A stretch of 64,000 nt of DNA from Clavaria fumosa (GCA_951802425.1 OX637799.1:1302001-1366000); one strand, 5' to 3'. Numbered from the stretch's first letter, positions 23,001-32,881 are shown. Translations and numbers: made by a program. The notes: generated by a model not told the origin, from the letters alone.

Positions 23001-23627
23001 ACAGGTGTTGGGGCAGCGGGTGAGCCTTACTTCAGCTTTCACCCAGTCAATCTCTGGATTATGACGCTTTAGCCAATCATGCCCAAGGATCGCTGTGTGG
23101 GACTGGGTCTTCCCTAGCAGGAAGTGGATCCGCTCCTGGTGGTCGCCAACTGTCACAAGCAGCTCCATCCCATACCGGATCCTACCATCTCTGTTCTGCG
23201 TTCCATCCACATTATACATGGTGATTGGATTCAGCAAGGGAGATGGTTCCAATCCCACTTTTTTTGCCCACTCCAAGTCCATAAAGCAGTTGGTGCAGCC
23301 TGAGTTGACAAGGGCTTTCGTAGTTGCCCCTTTGCCAGTGCTGAGAGCCTCCAGGTGCACCTGGATAGAGAGCTCTCAGGGCATACGCAATAGGGTGTCC
23401 TTCAGCACCTCTGCAAGGTGCTTTGTTGGCTCCACTTGGCTGCTAGTCCCCTTTTCTCTTTTCAGTATTTCACTTTTAGCAGTTTCTGTTTCCGCTTTGT
23501 CCTTCACCTCAGCCCCAATTTGGGTGTGTCTCCGCTGCAAGATAGTGTATTTTGGGATACTAGCTGCGGGTACAGGGACGGGAGGGGGGCTGGGATATCT
23601 ACTCCTGAGACTCCAGTTCAGACTCAC
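20004..23627 (-). pseudogene. A2 pol: protease-RT-RNase H-integrase-chromodomain, one TGA
   Basis: Begins in the -1 frame at the gag stop (GTG 23627) and would give about 1200 residues. After 83 codons TGA at 23376-23378 interrupts it, where A1 has CGA (PRELSIRVHL). From 23375 the frame is open to 20004; an ATG at 23360 gives 1118 residues. Motifs: protease ALVNSGCTNCF, with Asn where relatives have the catalytic Asp (ALVDSG), so the protease is probably dead; RT with AYVDDVIVF (22299-22325); RNase H EMDASN (Met-Asp, usually Thr-Asp); integrase HHCC finger (HPGPRK..CETCQ); DDE core (SWDIVGPFPLS, VVSDQGTQFVS, HPQTDGQTERVNQ); chromodomain KYLVKWLGYPAEENTWEP. Confidence 0.9.
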
Positions 23628-24625
23628 TGGGTCTCGTCTCCAAAATCCGGCTCTTCAACAGGAGCCCTCTTCTCTCTCTCGAGCAAATCCAGGCGGTCTC
23701 GGAGCAGTGCGATCTCGTTCTCATAGTCCTCTGCACTATGTACCTGGCTTTCCACGGTGCGGACCTGCGGCCTCGGGATCTGCGGACGTGTGTCCTGGAG
23801 CTGGCAATCTCTCACCATGTGACCAGCTTGGCCACATCGGAAGCAGGTGCGCAACACTCCAGGGGCACGGGCACGATCCACCACCATGGCATCACCGGCA
23901 TTGGTGGGACGCGGCATGGTGGGAGGGGCAGGGGTGCGGGCCTGCGGCTGGGCCAGGAAGGGACGGGGGGCTGTGGCGAAGCGGGTTTGTTGAGGGAGGG
24001 GGCGGCTGGTTGCAGGCAGAGCTGGACGCACAGAGTTCTGCTGCGCGATGACTCCATCGAGGCGGCGCTGCTGAGCATCTAGCTTTTCGGCAAGTGCCTT
24101 CCACTGCACATAGGTCTCTGGCATTGGCGAAACACCATAGACCTTTCCCACTAGCCTCCTGCTCAGATTCGACTCCAGCCAATGGACCAGGATGTCCGAA
24201 TCGGCCACTTCTGTCATCCCCACTCTTCGGAACATCATTTCGAACCTTGCGAAGAACTCAGGTGCCGTCATGACACCCTGTTTCAACCTTGCAATGTCTG
24301 CAAGGGCAGTCACATGGTCATTCGGGTCATCGAACGCTCGCTTCATCTCTTCCACAAATTCTGCCCAGGTTCCAACCTTGTTGTTACCCAGGATTTCCTC
24401 TCCCTTCACATTTGCCCATTCTGCGGCAAACCCCTTGCCAGTAATTTTGCTGAGGGTGTAGAGGACCTTTGCCAGGTCCGTGGCATAGATTATCGGATTC
24501 GCCATAAACAGGAGGTGGAGTGACCGGAGGAATGTACGGAAATTTCTTTTTTGCCCATTGAATGGGGCAACGACTAAATCCAGCCTCGTGGCATGGACTT
24601 CAGGCAGGGCGACGTGGTCAGCCAT
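23624..24625 (-). CDS. A2 gag with CCHC zinc knuckle
   Basis: ATG at 24625; 333 residues. Capsid domain at the N-terminus (VVAPFNGQKRNFRTFLRSLHLLFMAN), acidic/aromatic helices, a Pro/Arg/Ala-rich linker (about residues 185-255), the zinc knuckle CFRCGQAGHMVRDC, and a C-terminal Glu-rich helix. It ends with TGA at 23624, overlapping the start of pol in the -1 frame; no slippery heptamer is obvious. It packages the element RNA. Intact. Confidence 0.9.
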   Translation of the reverse strand: MADHVALPEVHATRLDLVVAPFNGQKRNFRTFLRSLHLLFMANPIIYATDLAKVLYTLSKITGKGFAAEWANVKGEEILGNNKVGTWAEFVEEMKRAFDDPNDHVTALADIARLKQGVMTAPEFFARFEMMFRRVGMTEVADSDILVHWLESNLSRRLVGKVYGVSPMPETYVQWKALAEKLDAQQRRLDGVIAQQNSVRPALPATSRPLPQQTRFATAPRPFLAQPQARTPAPPTMPRPTNAGDAMVVDRARAPGVLRTCFRCGQAGHMVRDCQLQDTRPQIPRPQVRTVESQVHSAEDYENEIALLRDRLDLLEREKRAPVEEPDFGDETQ

Positions 24626-25266
24626 CACAGACCCTGGTGGTGGTGATGGGGTTTCGGGGACGTCGGTAACAGGGGAATCGGGGGGGAGCTGGGCTCGACC
24701 CGGTCTCGGACGCAGGCGCTGTAAATAGAATTCCGGGCCTTGGGCACTCAGGATTTCTTCGATCTCTTAGCAGTCCTGTCCTCTCAGGCTGCTCTCTATG
24801 TATCTAGGTACTTATAGAACTCTTATTCTATAAAACTTGTTGCTAGCGTGGGGCCCAAATGGTGTCCCAGGTGGTCACTCCACAACTCCTAGTGAGTTGC
24901 CCGTGTGCCCTTCTGACAATGGTCACAGAGCAAGGGCCCTGTCCACTGGACCAGGAAACTACAGAAAAACTATGTATAGGGCCTTTCCGTGCCCTGTACA
25001 CTACACGATTCACTGGTACGTAGCTGTAAAGCAAAGTTCCGGGCCTTTGGCACTCGGTGTCTCTTGGGGAGGGTCACAGTAGACTTCCTCCGGGTCTGGT
25101 CACGTGTATCTACACACAGTAAAAATTTCACACGGTTCTGTTGCACACTGTGGGCAGGGTAAAGAGAAAGAGGATGAGGGGGATAAGCTGTCACAGAGTG
25201 TGACAGTTTGAGATAGGGGTCCAGGCTAGCCGGGTTAGGACACGGGGCTAGGGCGGACAGGGGTTG

Positions 25267-25276
25267 ATGTTAGTAT
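25267..25276 (-). promoter_or_regulatory. A2 primer-binding site, self-priming type
   Basis: On the minus strand ATACTAACAT, just inside the 5' LTR, pairs with ATGTTAGTAT of the same LTR (plus-strand 25332-25341), located shortly downstream of the TATA box (plus-strand 25377-25385). Confidence 0.7.
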
Positions 25277-25278
25277 TG

Positions 25279-25583
25279 TGTCAGACTTAGTCTCACAGTT
25301 CACACAACTTAATGTAAGGTCGATGATGACGATACTAACATAAGGGGAAAAGAGTACAAGTAAGAAAACGACAAGGTATATATAGCGAACGGTTCGGGAG
25401 TTGCCGGCGTTCCCACGCTCGGACCCCGTGCGTCACGTGATGCGTCCAGGCCCGGGTCACGTGATTTTCCCATTATGTAATCCACCACCCATTCGGGTCA
25501 CGTGACTCATCCGCAAACTTCCCGCAACTCTTTCACGATCCTTTCTTGGCCTTTCCGACCTGCTTATGTAAGCGATCCTGACA
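25279..25583 (-). repeat. A2 5' LTR (right end)
   Basis: 305 bp. Three CACGTG palindromes at 25434-25439, 25458-25463 and 25499-25504 upstream of the TATA box. It is followed by AGACG, the duplicated target site in C gag. Confidence 0.92.
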
Positions 25584-28500
25584 AGACGAGCGCGTGCAAA
25601 CCGGAGGAAGCAAACCCCGGCTAGAACCGCCTAAGGCGGTGCCCAAGATTGGGGTACGAGGCGGAGAGGAGCAGAAAGCTCCTCTAACATGCTATATGTG
25701 CGGGAAAGCAGGGCACTACGCAAATGTGTGCCCTCAGTCACAGCGAAAGCCAGAGGCTTTGAGGGGAAATGTAAGGAACTACGCCTTACAAGAGGAGCCG
25801 GGCGAGTTGGAGCCCGAGGAACCGCCGGAAACACCGGCAGTTGAAAGCGAGGAGCCAGAGGGTGAAGCCCTACCGGAGGAAGTCGTGGAAGACGACTATG
25901 CTGGTCGCGGGGACCAGTACGATTCGGATGAGCTCGAGGAGGAGGCAGAAAGCGACCAGGTCGCTGGAATCCGGGAATTAGAAGAGGATGAAGTCCTCTA
26001 CATGACAGAAGTACGTGTCGGCCATGTCGACGACAGGCCATTTCGGGCGCACATCCGGAAAGAGCGGACAGGATCGCACCTGGTAGTAACAAAGGAGGCT
26101 AGGCAATGCCTTGCGGCCTACATCACCATGAACAGTGTAAAAGCGTATACGCTTTTCGATTCTGGAAGTACTCCGGACCTGATGAGCCCAGACTTTGCCC
26201 GGGTGACGAAGGTACCAACCTTCCAACTGGATAATCCAGTTCCTATACAACTCGGCTGTATCGGCAGCTGATTGACGATCACACACGGATGCCACGTAGC
26301 GGTGGATTTGGGAGGAATACTGGTGGAGGACCAGTATTTTGATATAGCGAACATCGACCACTATGATATCATAGTCAGAACGGCGTTCATGTATGACCAC
26401 CATGTGATACTGGATGTGCACTGACGTGCAATCCGGATTGGCGAAGGGAAGGGAAAAACCCTTCAGGCGATGTCGCCCAGTGAGGAGATGGAAGCATTAC
26501 GCGTCCATATATCGGCTAAGAACGCGCCAAGGAAGGGAGCTCAAAAGAGCTGACTACACTTGGGCCCCCGGGATGCGGGTGAGCCCTGGAAGGGGGGAGA
26601 GGCTAACGCCTCTGTAAAGATAGACGACGTCTACCTCGAAGGCAGGCGTGAGTACTGGTTTAACCAGTACACTGAGCTCTTCAGGGGAGTTCCCCCCAGA
26701 CCACCGCCGTTTCGGGCGGTGAACCACCGCATACCCTTAATAGACGAAAAGCAAGTCTATAATTATTACCTGCCTCGGTGTGCTGAGGCATTTAAGGAAC
26801 AATTCCTTGAGAAAGTGAACCGTTATATTACTAACGGTTGGTGGGAAGCAGGAGTGGCATCGCAAGCAGCTCCTATGTTATGCATACCAAAAAGCAGCCG
26901 GAACCCGCTGCTACGGACAGTCGTGGACTGTCGGAAATGGAATGCGAACACAGTACGGGATATTACCCCGTTGCCTGATCAGGATCAGATCAGGCAGGAC
27001 GTGGCTAGAGCCGCGTATAGGTCAAAGATTGACCTATCGGATGTGTACAAGCAAGTACGCATAGAGCCTGAGGACGTGTGGAAGACGGCGTTCGCGACCG
27101 TCTTGGGCACCATGTTCTCACAGGTTATGCAGATAGGGGATTGTAATGCCCCTGCTACCTTCCAGCGCCTGATGACGCATATATTTCGTCATCAATTGGG
27201 AAAGTACATGCATGTGTACTTAGACGATGTATTCGTCTTCTCCAAGACCCTGGAGGACCATGAGTGTCACTTAAAGACGGTCTTTGAGACCCTCAAAGGC
27301 GCAAGCCTTTTCTTGAGCAAGAAGAAGTGCTCGTTATACGCGAAGAGCGTAGATTGCTTAGGGCATATTATAGATGCCCGAGGAATCCACGTCACAGTGG
27401 ATAAAATGGATAAAATCCGTAACTGGAAAACGCCAACAAGCGTTAACGAGGTGCAGAGGTTCCTCGGATTAGTACAGTACATCAGACAGTTCATGCCCGA
27501 TCTGTCCGCTTACACTGGCCCTTTGGCTAGTCTGTGTAGTGAAACGTGAACGTTTCACTGGAGACCACTCCATGACAAGTGCATGGAGATGATTAAGGCA
27601 TTGGCATGTAAAACGCCAATATTACGCCCAGTAGATGCGGCAGTACAGGAGCCAATCTGGCTCGTGTGCGACGCGTCAGTGTCGGGCGTAGGGGCCATGT
27701 ATGGCCAGGGAAAGACATGGGAAACCTGCCGTCCGGCGGGGTTTATGTCTAAAAGGTTTAGCCTGGCCCAGTTTAGTTACAAAACCTGGGACCGGGAGGC
27801 CTTAGCGATTGTCGAATCACTACAGAAATGGGAGGATAAACTCCTTGGTAGACGAATCAACGTGGTCACAGACCACGAAGCGCTGGGGTTCTTTAAGAAC
27901 CAAACACACTTGTCTGGCTGGCAGGCCAGGTGGATGGAATATATAAAGAGGTTTAACTACTCCATCACTTACATTAAAGGCAAGAGCAACAAAGTTGCAG
28001 ATGGCCTTTCGTGTTACCATATGAGTGATGCGACGGATGAGATTCATCCGGATCACGAGTACGTAAAGGCGGACGTTCGCCTTGACCCGGAAGGGGACGA
28101 GTTGCCCCGCGGACGCCTGGAGGAGGTGCGCACACTACGAGTACGAGCACCTGCCGCGGACCAGGAGACCGAGCAGGAGCAACGGCCGCCTATGCCCCAA
28201 GCGGACAGGGATGTGAGGGACGAGACGCTCATGCCCTTAAGGCCCCGCGTGGAAGGGGGGGATAGCAGGATGCTGCAAAGCATCCATGACGGCTATGAAC
28301 AGGATCGCCTGTTCAAAATAATTTTGGAGAAACCGGGAAACTACACTGGTTTTAAGATCAGGGATGACCTGATCTTAGCTGAGAATAAAAAAGGAGACGA
28401 GGTGCTCTGTGTGCCTCGTACCCTTCATGAAGGGAAAAGCATCCCTGGGAGAATAATCCAGGAAGCCCATGCGGTCCTAGGACACATGGGGGCGCGGATA

Positions 28501-29817
28501 ACGATGGATTACATCCGCCGTTACTACTGGTGGCCATCGGTGTCTAAAGACATCGATAAGTTTTGCTTGTCGTGCGGCGTGTGCCAGACGAGCAAGACTT
28601 CCCCTCAGAAGCCACAGGGGCTTCTACACACCCTTCCGATCCCCAGGCGGCCCTGGGAATCAATAGGAATGGACTTCGTAGGTCCATTTCCTATGTCGAA
28701 AGAGGCAGACTACCTCTGGGTGGTGATCTGCCACCTCACTTCACTGGTACACCTAGTACCAGTTACCGTTTTGGTAACAGCAGCAGAGCTAGCCTGGCTC
28801 TTCCTAACCCATGTAGTGAGACTGCATGGGTTGCCAGGATCGATTGTGTCCGATCGTGATCCGAGATTTACATCTGCCTTTTGGCAGGAAACACACTGAC
28901 TACTCGGTGTCAAGCTGCGGATGTCCACAGCTTTCCATCTGCAGACGGATGGAGCGATGGAACGGTCGATCCGATCCGTGTCTCAGATCCTCCGATCGGT
29001 GGTCCAACTGGACCAGACAGACTGGGCGGAGCGAATCCCAATGGTCGAATTTGCCACCAACACATCAATAAGCGCGTCGACGGGGTTTGCCCCGTTTGAG
29101 CTCACCTATGGGTACATGCCCCAGATGATGGCAGAGTTGCCAGACGACCTCCAGGCGGTGCCCAGAGGGGTACGGATGTTCGCAGAGAAAGCCGCGCTCA
29201 ACCTTGCAATGGTGCACAACGTGATTATAGAAAGTCGCGTCCACCAAACATTTTACACTAACCAGCGTAGACAGGCAGAGCACCCGTTTAGAGAGGGAGA
29301 ATTAGTCTACCTCTCAATGGAGAACTTGAATCTCCCTAAAAAACGAGCTAGAAAGCTCATGCCGAAGTTTATTGGGCCATACCCAATACGGTCATGTAGA
29401 CCGGAATCGTCTACGTACAAGCTGGAGCTCCCTGACTCGCTAAAGTCGAGGAGAATCCACCTGACGTTCCATGTCAGCCAGTTGCGGCGACATGAACCAA
29501 ACGATGACGCGTTGTTCCCACGTCGTGAAGTGAAAGTCTTTTATGACTTTGGTGTGGATCCAAAGGAGGAATGGCTAGTAGATGCCATTATTGGCCATAG
29601 GTGGGAAGGCCGCCACCTGGAATGCGAGGTTCGATGGAACCTCGGGGATATGACCTGGGAGCCGTACATGGGGGTCAAAGAGCTGGCTGCTCTAGACCAT
29701 TACCTTGAACTACAAGGTGTAGACTCGTGGAGGGCACTACCTAGGCGCCCTCAAACAGAGCGTGGAGTAGTAAACGCGATCGAGCCAGACCGCTGGGTCG
29801 TTAGCCACAGTGACTAA
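25584..29817 (+). pseudogene. C gag zinc knuckle-protease-RT-RNase H-integrase-chromodomain, five TGA codons
   Basis: One frame from the A2 boundary to TAA at 29815. Domains: CCHC knuckle CYMCGKAGHYANVC (about 25690), protease-like TLFDSGSTPDL (26152), RT with VYLDDVFVF (27214-27240), RNase H (about 27655-28010), integrase finger (H..H..CLSCGVCQ, 28480-28590), DDE core (GMDFVGPFP, IVSDRDPRF, AFHLQTDGAMERS), chromodomain (about 29545-29720). Five in-frame stops (ending at 26271, 26424, 26552, 27549 and 28899) are all TGA; no TAA or TAG occurs. CGA would fit the protein at each place. Polyprotein inactive unless the stops are read through. Confidence 0.85.
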
Positions 29818-29904
29818 GTCACGTGGTGGCTCCACCGTAAGGTACAAAACCTTAAGAGGGCCCGCCCTCTTTTTCTCTTTTTTCCTCATCAGCCATTTGT
29901 TACA

Positions 29905-32052
29905 ATGGATGATCCGATGGGGGAAACCCCATCTCCTCGCGCTACCTGTGCCGCTGCTGCTACCGCCGCTGCCTCTACCACTACCGCCGCCATCCCTGGC
30001 CTTGCGCCAGGGAACTCGCTGCCGACGAGCATCGTCGGAACGGCTGGGTTGTCCCAGCCATCGTTGTCACAAGGGGAGGAAACTCTCCCCTGGGTTCAGG
30101 ATCGCATGATCCATGCGATCACCCATGAATCCCGGTGCACTCAGTGTATCGGATTCCGTCATCACATCTTCGAGTCGCTGCTGCACTCGGACGAAGCGTT
30201 TCAACAAACGCTTAAGGAAGCGCAGGAAAGCGCTAAGCGTGAGCTCGAGCCGGAGCTCGGAATGATACAATGCAAGTTGGATGACTTGCATGAAGAGTAT
30301 GAGAAGGGCAATGCCCTTTGCGCTGGGCACCAGCAAAAGCTTGAAAAAGCTTACGATAGCCTGGATAAGGTCGAGGCCGACCTTAGAAAGGCGAAGGAGA
30401 AGGTTCTCTCCTTGACAGAAAAGTTGGCAAGTGCCAACGAGGAGCTCGCCGCGGTGCGAATGGCGGCGAAAGGGAAGGGACCTGACAGGGATCCCTTGGA
30501 GCAGGACCCTAAAAGAGCCCGCACTGCTGTCTCATACGCGGACATAGCACCGCCTATGGGGGACGTGGACGTCCCCATGAACATTGAGGAGGGGTATCCC
30601 CCTCTTCCACCTGCTGGTGTTAGCCAGCAGAACCCCGATGCCTCACTGAGGCATAAACGAACGTTTGCGGAGACGGTGCTTGCGCCTCTGACAAGGGGTT
30701 ATCCCTTTAATGCCCCCCGCCCGGACAGGGCTCCGGATGGATATCCCTGGCCATCGGGGATGTCCATCAAGCCTGGGGCGTGGGCTGTTGAGTTGAAGAC
30801 GGTTGAAGAGGTGATAGCCCTCAACCAGCAGGCGCACCATGGAGCACCTGACGGCAGTTATGATATGACTGCCATAATGAAGATGCGATGGGCTGTTAAG
30901 GAGGCCCAAAAAAACGCGGCAGCGGGAAAGCTACCTACGCCAGTTGAGGACTGGCTGTTGAGGAACTGGAGAGTTCCTGCTGGCGTCGAGAAATTGGCAG
31001 ACTGGGTGGCACGCCATCTGCAGGGGCAGATGTTGCGAGAGAGCGGAGGGATGGGCGACCCATCCCTGAGGGCAGGACCCTTGGAAGTCGCAGGAGGGGG
31101 AGCACCCTCCTATCCATCGTACCAGACATTGCCGCTGACAGTGGCAAGAGTGGTTGCGCCTCCCATTAGGGAGTTTGTAGAGACTGGGGAGCCGTTGCTC
31201 CCCCAAGAGCTGTGGCTCTCCTTTGTAGGGGAGAAGGGAGAAATTCCCCCTATGAACCCGAAAGGCGACAGAGGCGCAGTGTCAGACCTGTGCTGCTGGG
31301 CTGCCGACATAAGGATGGGCAGAGCGGCCGTCCTTGGTATTGATAAGGACGGGGACTCACCCCTGTCCTTTGCACGTAAGGTGGCTATCTGGCGTACCAT
31401 AATGGCGTGCGCACCGTCCCAGGCCCGAATGCGGCGCCTGTTTCTAGCAATGGCTGTAGCCCTCTTTGTGTCAAAGGGGGTGTACGCGCAGGCCATTAAA
31501 GGGAGAGTCCTCCCTGCACGACGTTCCAGGCACTGGAACACAAAGATAACGCCAACCGTCGCACAGACGATTGAGGCATTTGTAGATGCCAGAGTCTCCG
31601 TTGGGGAAATGGAGCTCTGGGACGAGTTTGTACTCGCGTGGGCACACGAGTACGTGCGAAAGGGGAATGCCCCCTTGGACGATGATATCCAGCTAGCGCT
31701 GGGTGAACGGGAGAAGCCTCCCATACCGCCCCGGGCATATGCACTGCTAGAGTGCATAGGGCGTGGGGCGCGTCCATGCCGTCTTCGGTTAAGCGAGAAG
31801 GCAGGAGACGAACGGAGGGGCGATGCACCCCTGGAAGACAGTGGAAGCACGTCCACCATTAGAAACCCCCTAGGGCTACCTATTGGGGGTTTAACAATAT
31901 CCCAGACAGAGGGTGCGGGGCCCTCTCAAAAACAAAAGAAAGCGGCTAAGTCATCAGCCACTAAGGCTGCGAAGGGGCCTGTTGTGTCGTCGCCCGACTG
32001 GAGCAACGACGAGGGCGAGCCGCCGTGCGACTACGAGCAGGGCTCGGACTAA
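29905..32052 (+). CDS. C extra ORF of unknown function (715 codons)
   Basis: Intact sense ORF between integrase/chromodomain and the 3' LTR, ATG 29905 to TAA 32050. Seen: an Ala/Thr-rich start, a His/Cys pair region (CTQCIGFRHH, residues about 80-90), a long coiled coil (about residues 100-190), a basic motif (DPKRARTA) that could be a nuclear signal, a middle region with conserved-looking Trp/Pro (AWAVELKTVEEVIALNQQAHHG; WLLRNWRVPAGVEKLADWV) and a Lys/Ser-rich acidic tail. No signal peptide or membrane segment, so not an envelope protein. I do not recognise the family. It is free of stops while pol has five. Confidence 0.75.
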   Translation: MDDPMGETPSPRATCAAAATAAASTTTAAIPGLAPGNSLPTSIVGTAGLSQPSLSQGEETLPWVQDRMIHAITHESRCTQCIGFRHHIFESLLHSDEAFQQTLKEAQESAKRELEPELGMIQCKLDDLHEEYEKGNALCAGHQQKLEKAYDSLDKVEADLRKAKEKVLSLTEKLASANEELAAVRMAAKGKGPDRDPLEQDPKRARTAVSYADIAPPMGDVDVPMNIEEGYPPLPPAGVSQQNPDASLRHKRTFAETVLAPLTRGYPFNAPRPDRAPDGYPWPSGMSIKPGAWAVELKTVEEVIALNQQAHHGAPDGSYDMTAIMKMRWAVKEAQKNAAAGKLPTPVEDWLLRNWRVPAGVEKLADWVARHLQGQMLRESGGMGDPSLRAGPLEVAGGGAPSYPSYQTLPLTVARVVAPPIREFVETGEPLLPQELWLSFVGEKGEIPPMNPKGDRGAVSDLCCWAADIRMGRAAVLGIDKDGDSPLSFARKVAIWRTIMACAPSQARMRRLFLAMAVALFVSKGVYAQAIKGRVLPARRSRHWNTKITPTVAQTIEAFVDARVSVGEMELWDEFVLAWAHEYVRKGNAPLDDDIQLALGEREKPPIPPRAYALLECIGRGARPCRLRLSEKAGDERRGDAPLEDSGSTSTIRNPLGLPIGGLTISQTEGAGPSQKQKKAAKSSATKAAKGPVVSSPDWSNDEGEPPCDYEQGSD

Positions 32053-32348
32053 GTGTCCGAGCCCTTTAAAAACATATGCCTACCCCGCAGGATGAGACAG
32101 CGGCACTTGGGGCACCCCCCACCGGGGCGTGCCACTCGTGACACGCTGTCCAACTGGGGGCAGGTCACGCAGACCACCGGGTAGGACCCATCAGCACCAG
32201 GCGAAGGCCCCAGGAGGGGATCGCGCCCGGTGACATGCGGTAACCCTGCCCAAGGGGATGCGCCCCTTGTAATGCTATTCTACTTCTGCTCGTCGTCCCG
32301 CGCCGCCCACGTGTTGCCTCTGGTTGGGGCCTCTCCAGAGGGGGAGCG
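32053..32348 (+). other. C 3' untranslated region and polypurine tract
   Basis: About 300 bp, GC-rich, non-coding, with further hairpins (e.g. AAGGGG/CCCCTT near 32252-32270). It ends in a purine-rich AGAGGGGGAGCG just before the LTR, the likely plus-strand primer. Confidence 0.65.
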
Positions 32349-32581
32349 TGTAAGGCTATAGGCCTTTTCTATTCTTTTATTACATAATATACATACTATA
32401 ATAGTCTACTAGCATAGCCGCTTAGGCCATGCTTACATCAGCGGCCCCTAGAGGGCCGCTCGCCTATATATATATATATATCGCATCGCGACTGTACAGA
32501 GAGGGTAGATCCCTCTACATAGAACTACCATACTCAATATACAGTTGAGTCCGGTTCTTTTGAGGGATAGAAAGTATTACA
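32349..32581 (+). repeat. C 3' LTR
   Basis: 233 bp, three transitions different from the 5' LTR. Followed by CCTGG (32582-32586), the second target-site copy. Confidence 0.9.
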
Positions 32582-32881
32582 CCTGGAGTACGAGGTGGAG
32601 GCAATCCTTGATGTCAAGAAGGTGGGGCATGGGGTGAAGTACTTGGTGAAGTGGTTGGGATACCCAGTGGAGGAAAACACATGGGAGCCCTGTAGGAACC
32701 TCACCAATGTAGCACTGCTGCTCCGGGACTTCTTCCTCGCCCACCCTGACAAGGCCAAGCTAGCTGGTCAAGATGCCCAGCCTTAAGAGGGGGGTGATGT
32801 TAGGATTGCTTACCTAAGCCATCCCAAAAACAGGAGTTGTGGAGAAACTAGAGAAGATAGTTGGAAGGTCACATGACCTGT
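32582..32881 (+). mobile_element. B2: chromodomain end and start of its 3' LTR
   Basis: Continues B2 pol after C: the chromodomain YLVKWLGYPVEENTWEP, stop TAA at 32783-32785, polypurine tract, and the first 84 bp of a family B LTR (32798-32881). The LTR is cut by D1; CTGT (32878-32881) matches CCGT at 49006-49009. Confidence 0.85.

Larger units (their letters stand above)
19688..25583 (-). mobile_element. A2: near-intact chromovirus of family A inserted in C
   Basis: 5896 bp on the minus strand, flanked by AGACG (19683-19687 and 25584-25588). LTRs are both 305 bp and differ at seven transitions, six of them at CpG. Gag and pol are complete except for one TGA codon in pol. This is the youngest family A copy in the window and a good reference for judging decay in A1, B1 and B2. 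Confidence 0.94.
17726..32581 (+). mobile_element. C: chromodomain gypsy element built of short inverted repeats
   Basis: An LTR retrotransposon flanked by CCTGG and bearing identical-length 233-bp LTRs that differ at three transitions. Without the nested A2 it is about 8.95 kb. Order: 5' LTR, N-terminal ORF (17996-18935), gag (18913-19687 joined to 25584), protease-RT-RNase H-integrase-chromodomain (to 29817), extra ORF 29905-32052, a 3' leader, polypurine tract and 3' LTR. Everything outside A2 is filled with perfect short hairpins (see findings). The base after the 5' LTR does not look like a tRNA-type PBS and no self-complementary start was recognised. Confidence 0.9.

Noticed and set aside
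25584..29817. UGA as a sense codon (selenocysteine or altered code) in C
   Set aside because: Neighbouring host genes use TGA as stop, and CGA-to-TGA change explains all cases in several elements.
29905..32052. Extra ORF of C as an envelope gene
   Set aside because: No signal peptide, membrane segment or furin-like site; the protein is coiled-coil and soluble-looking.
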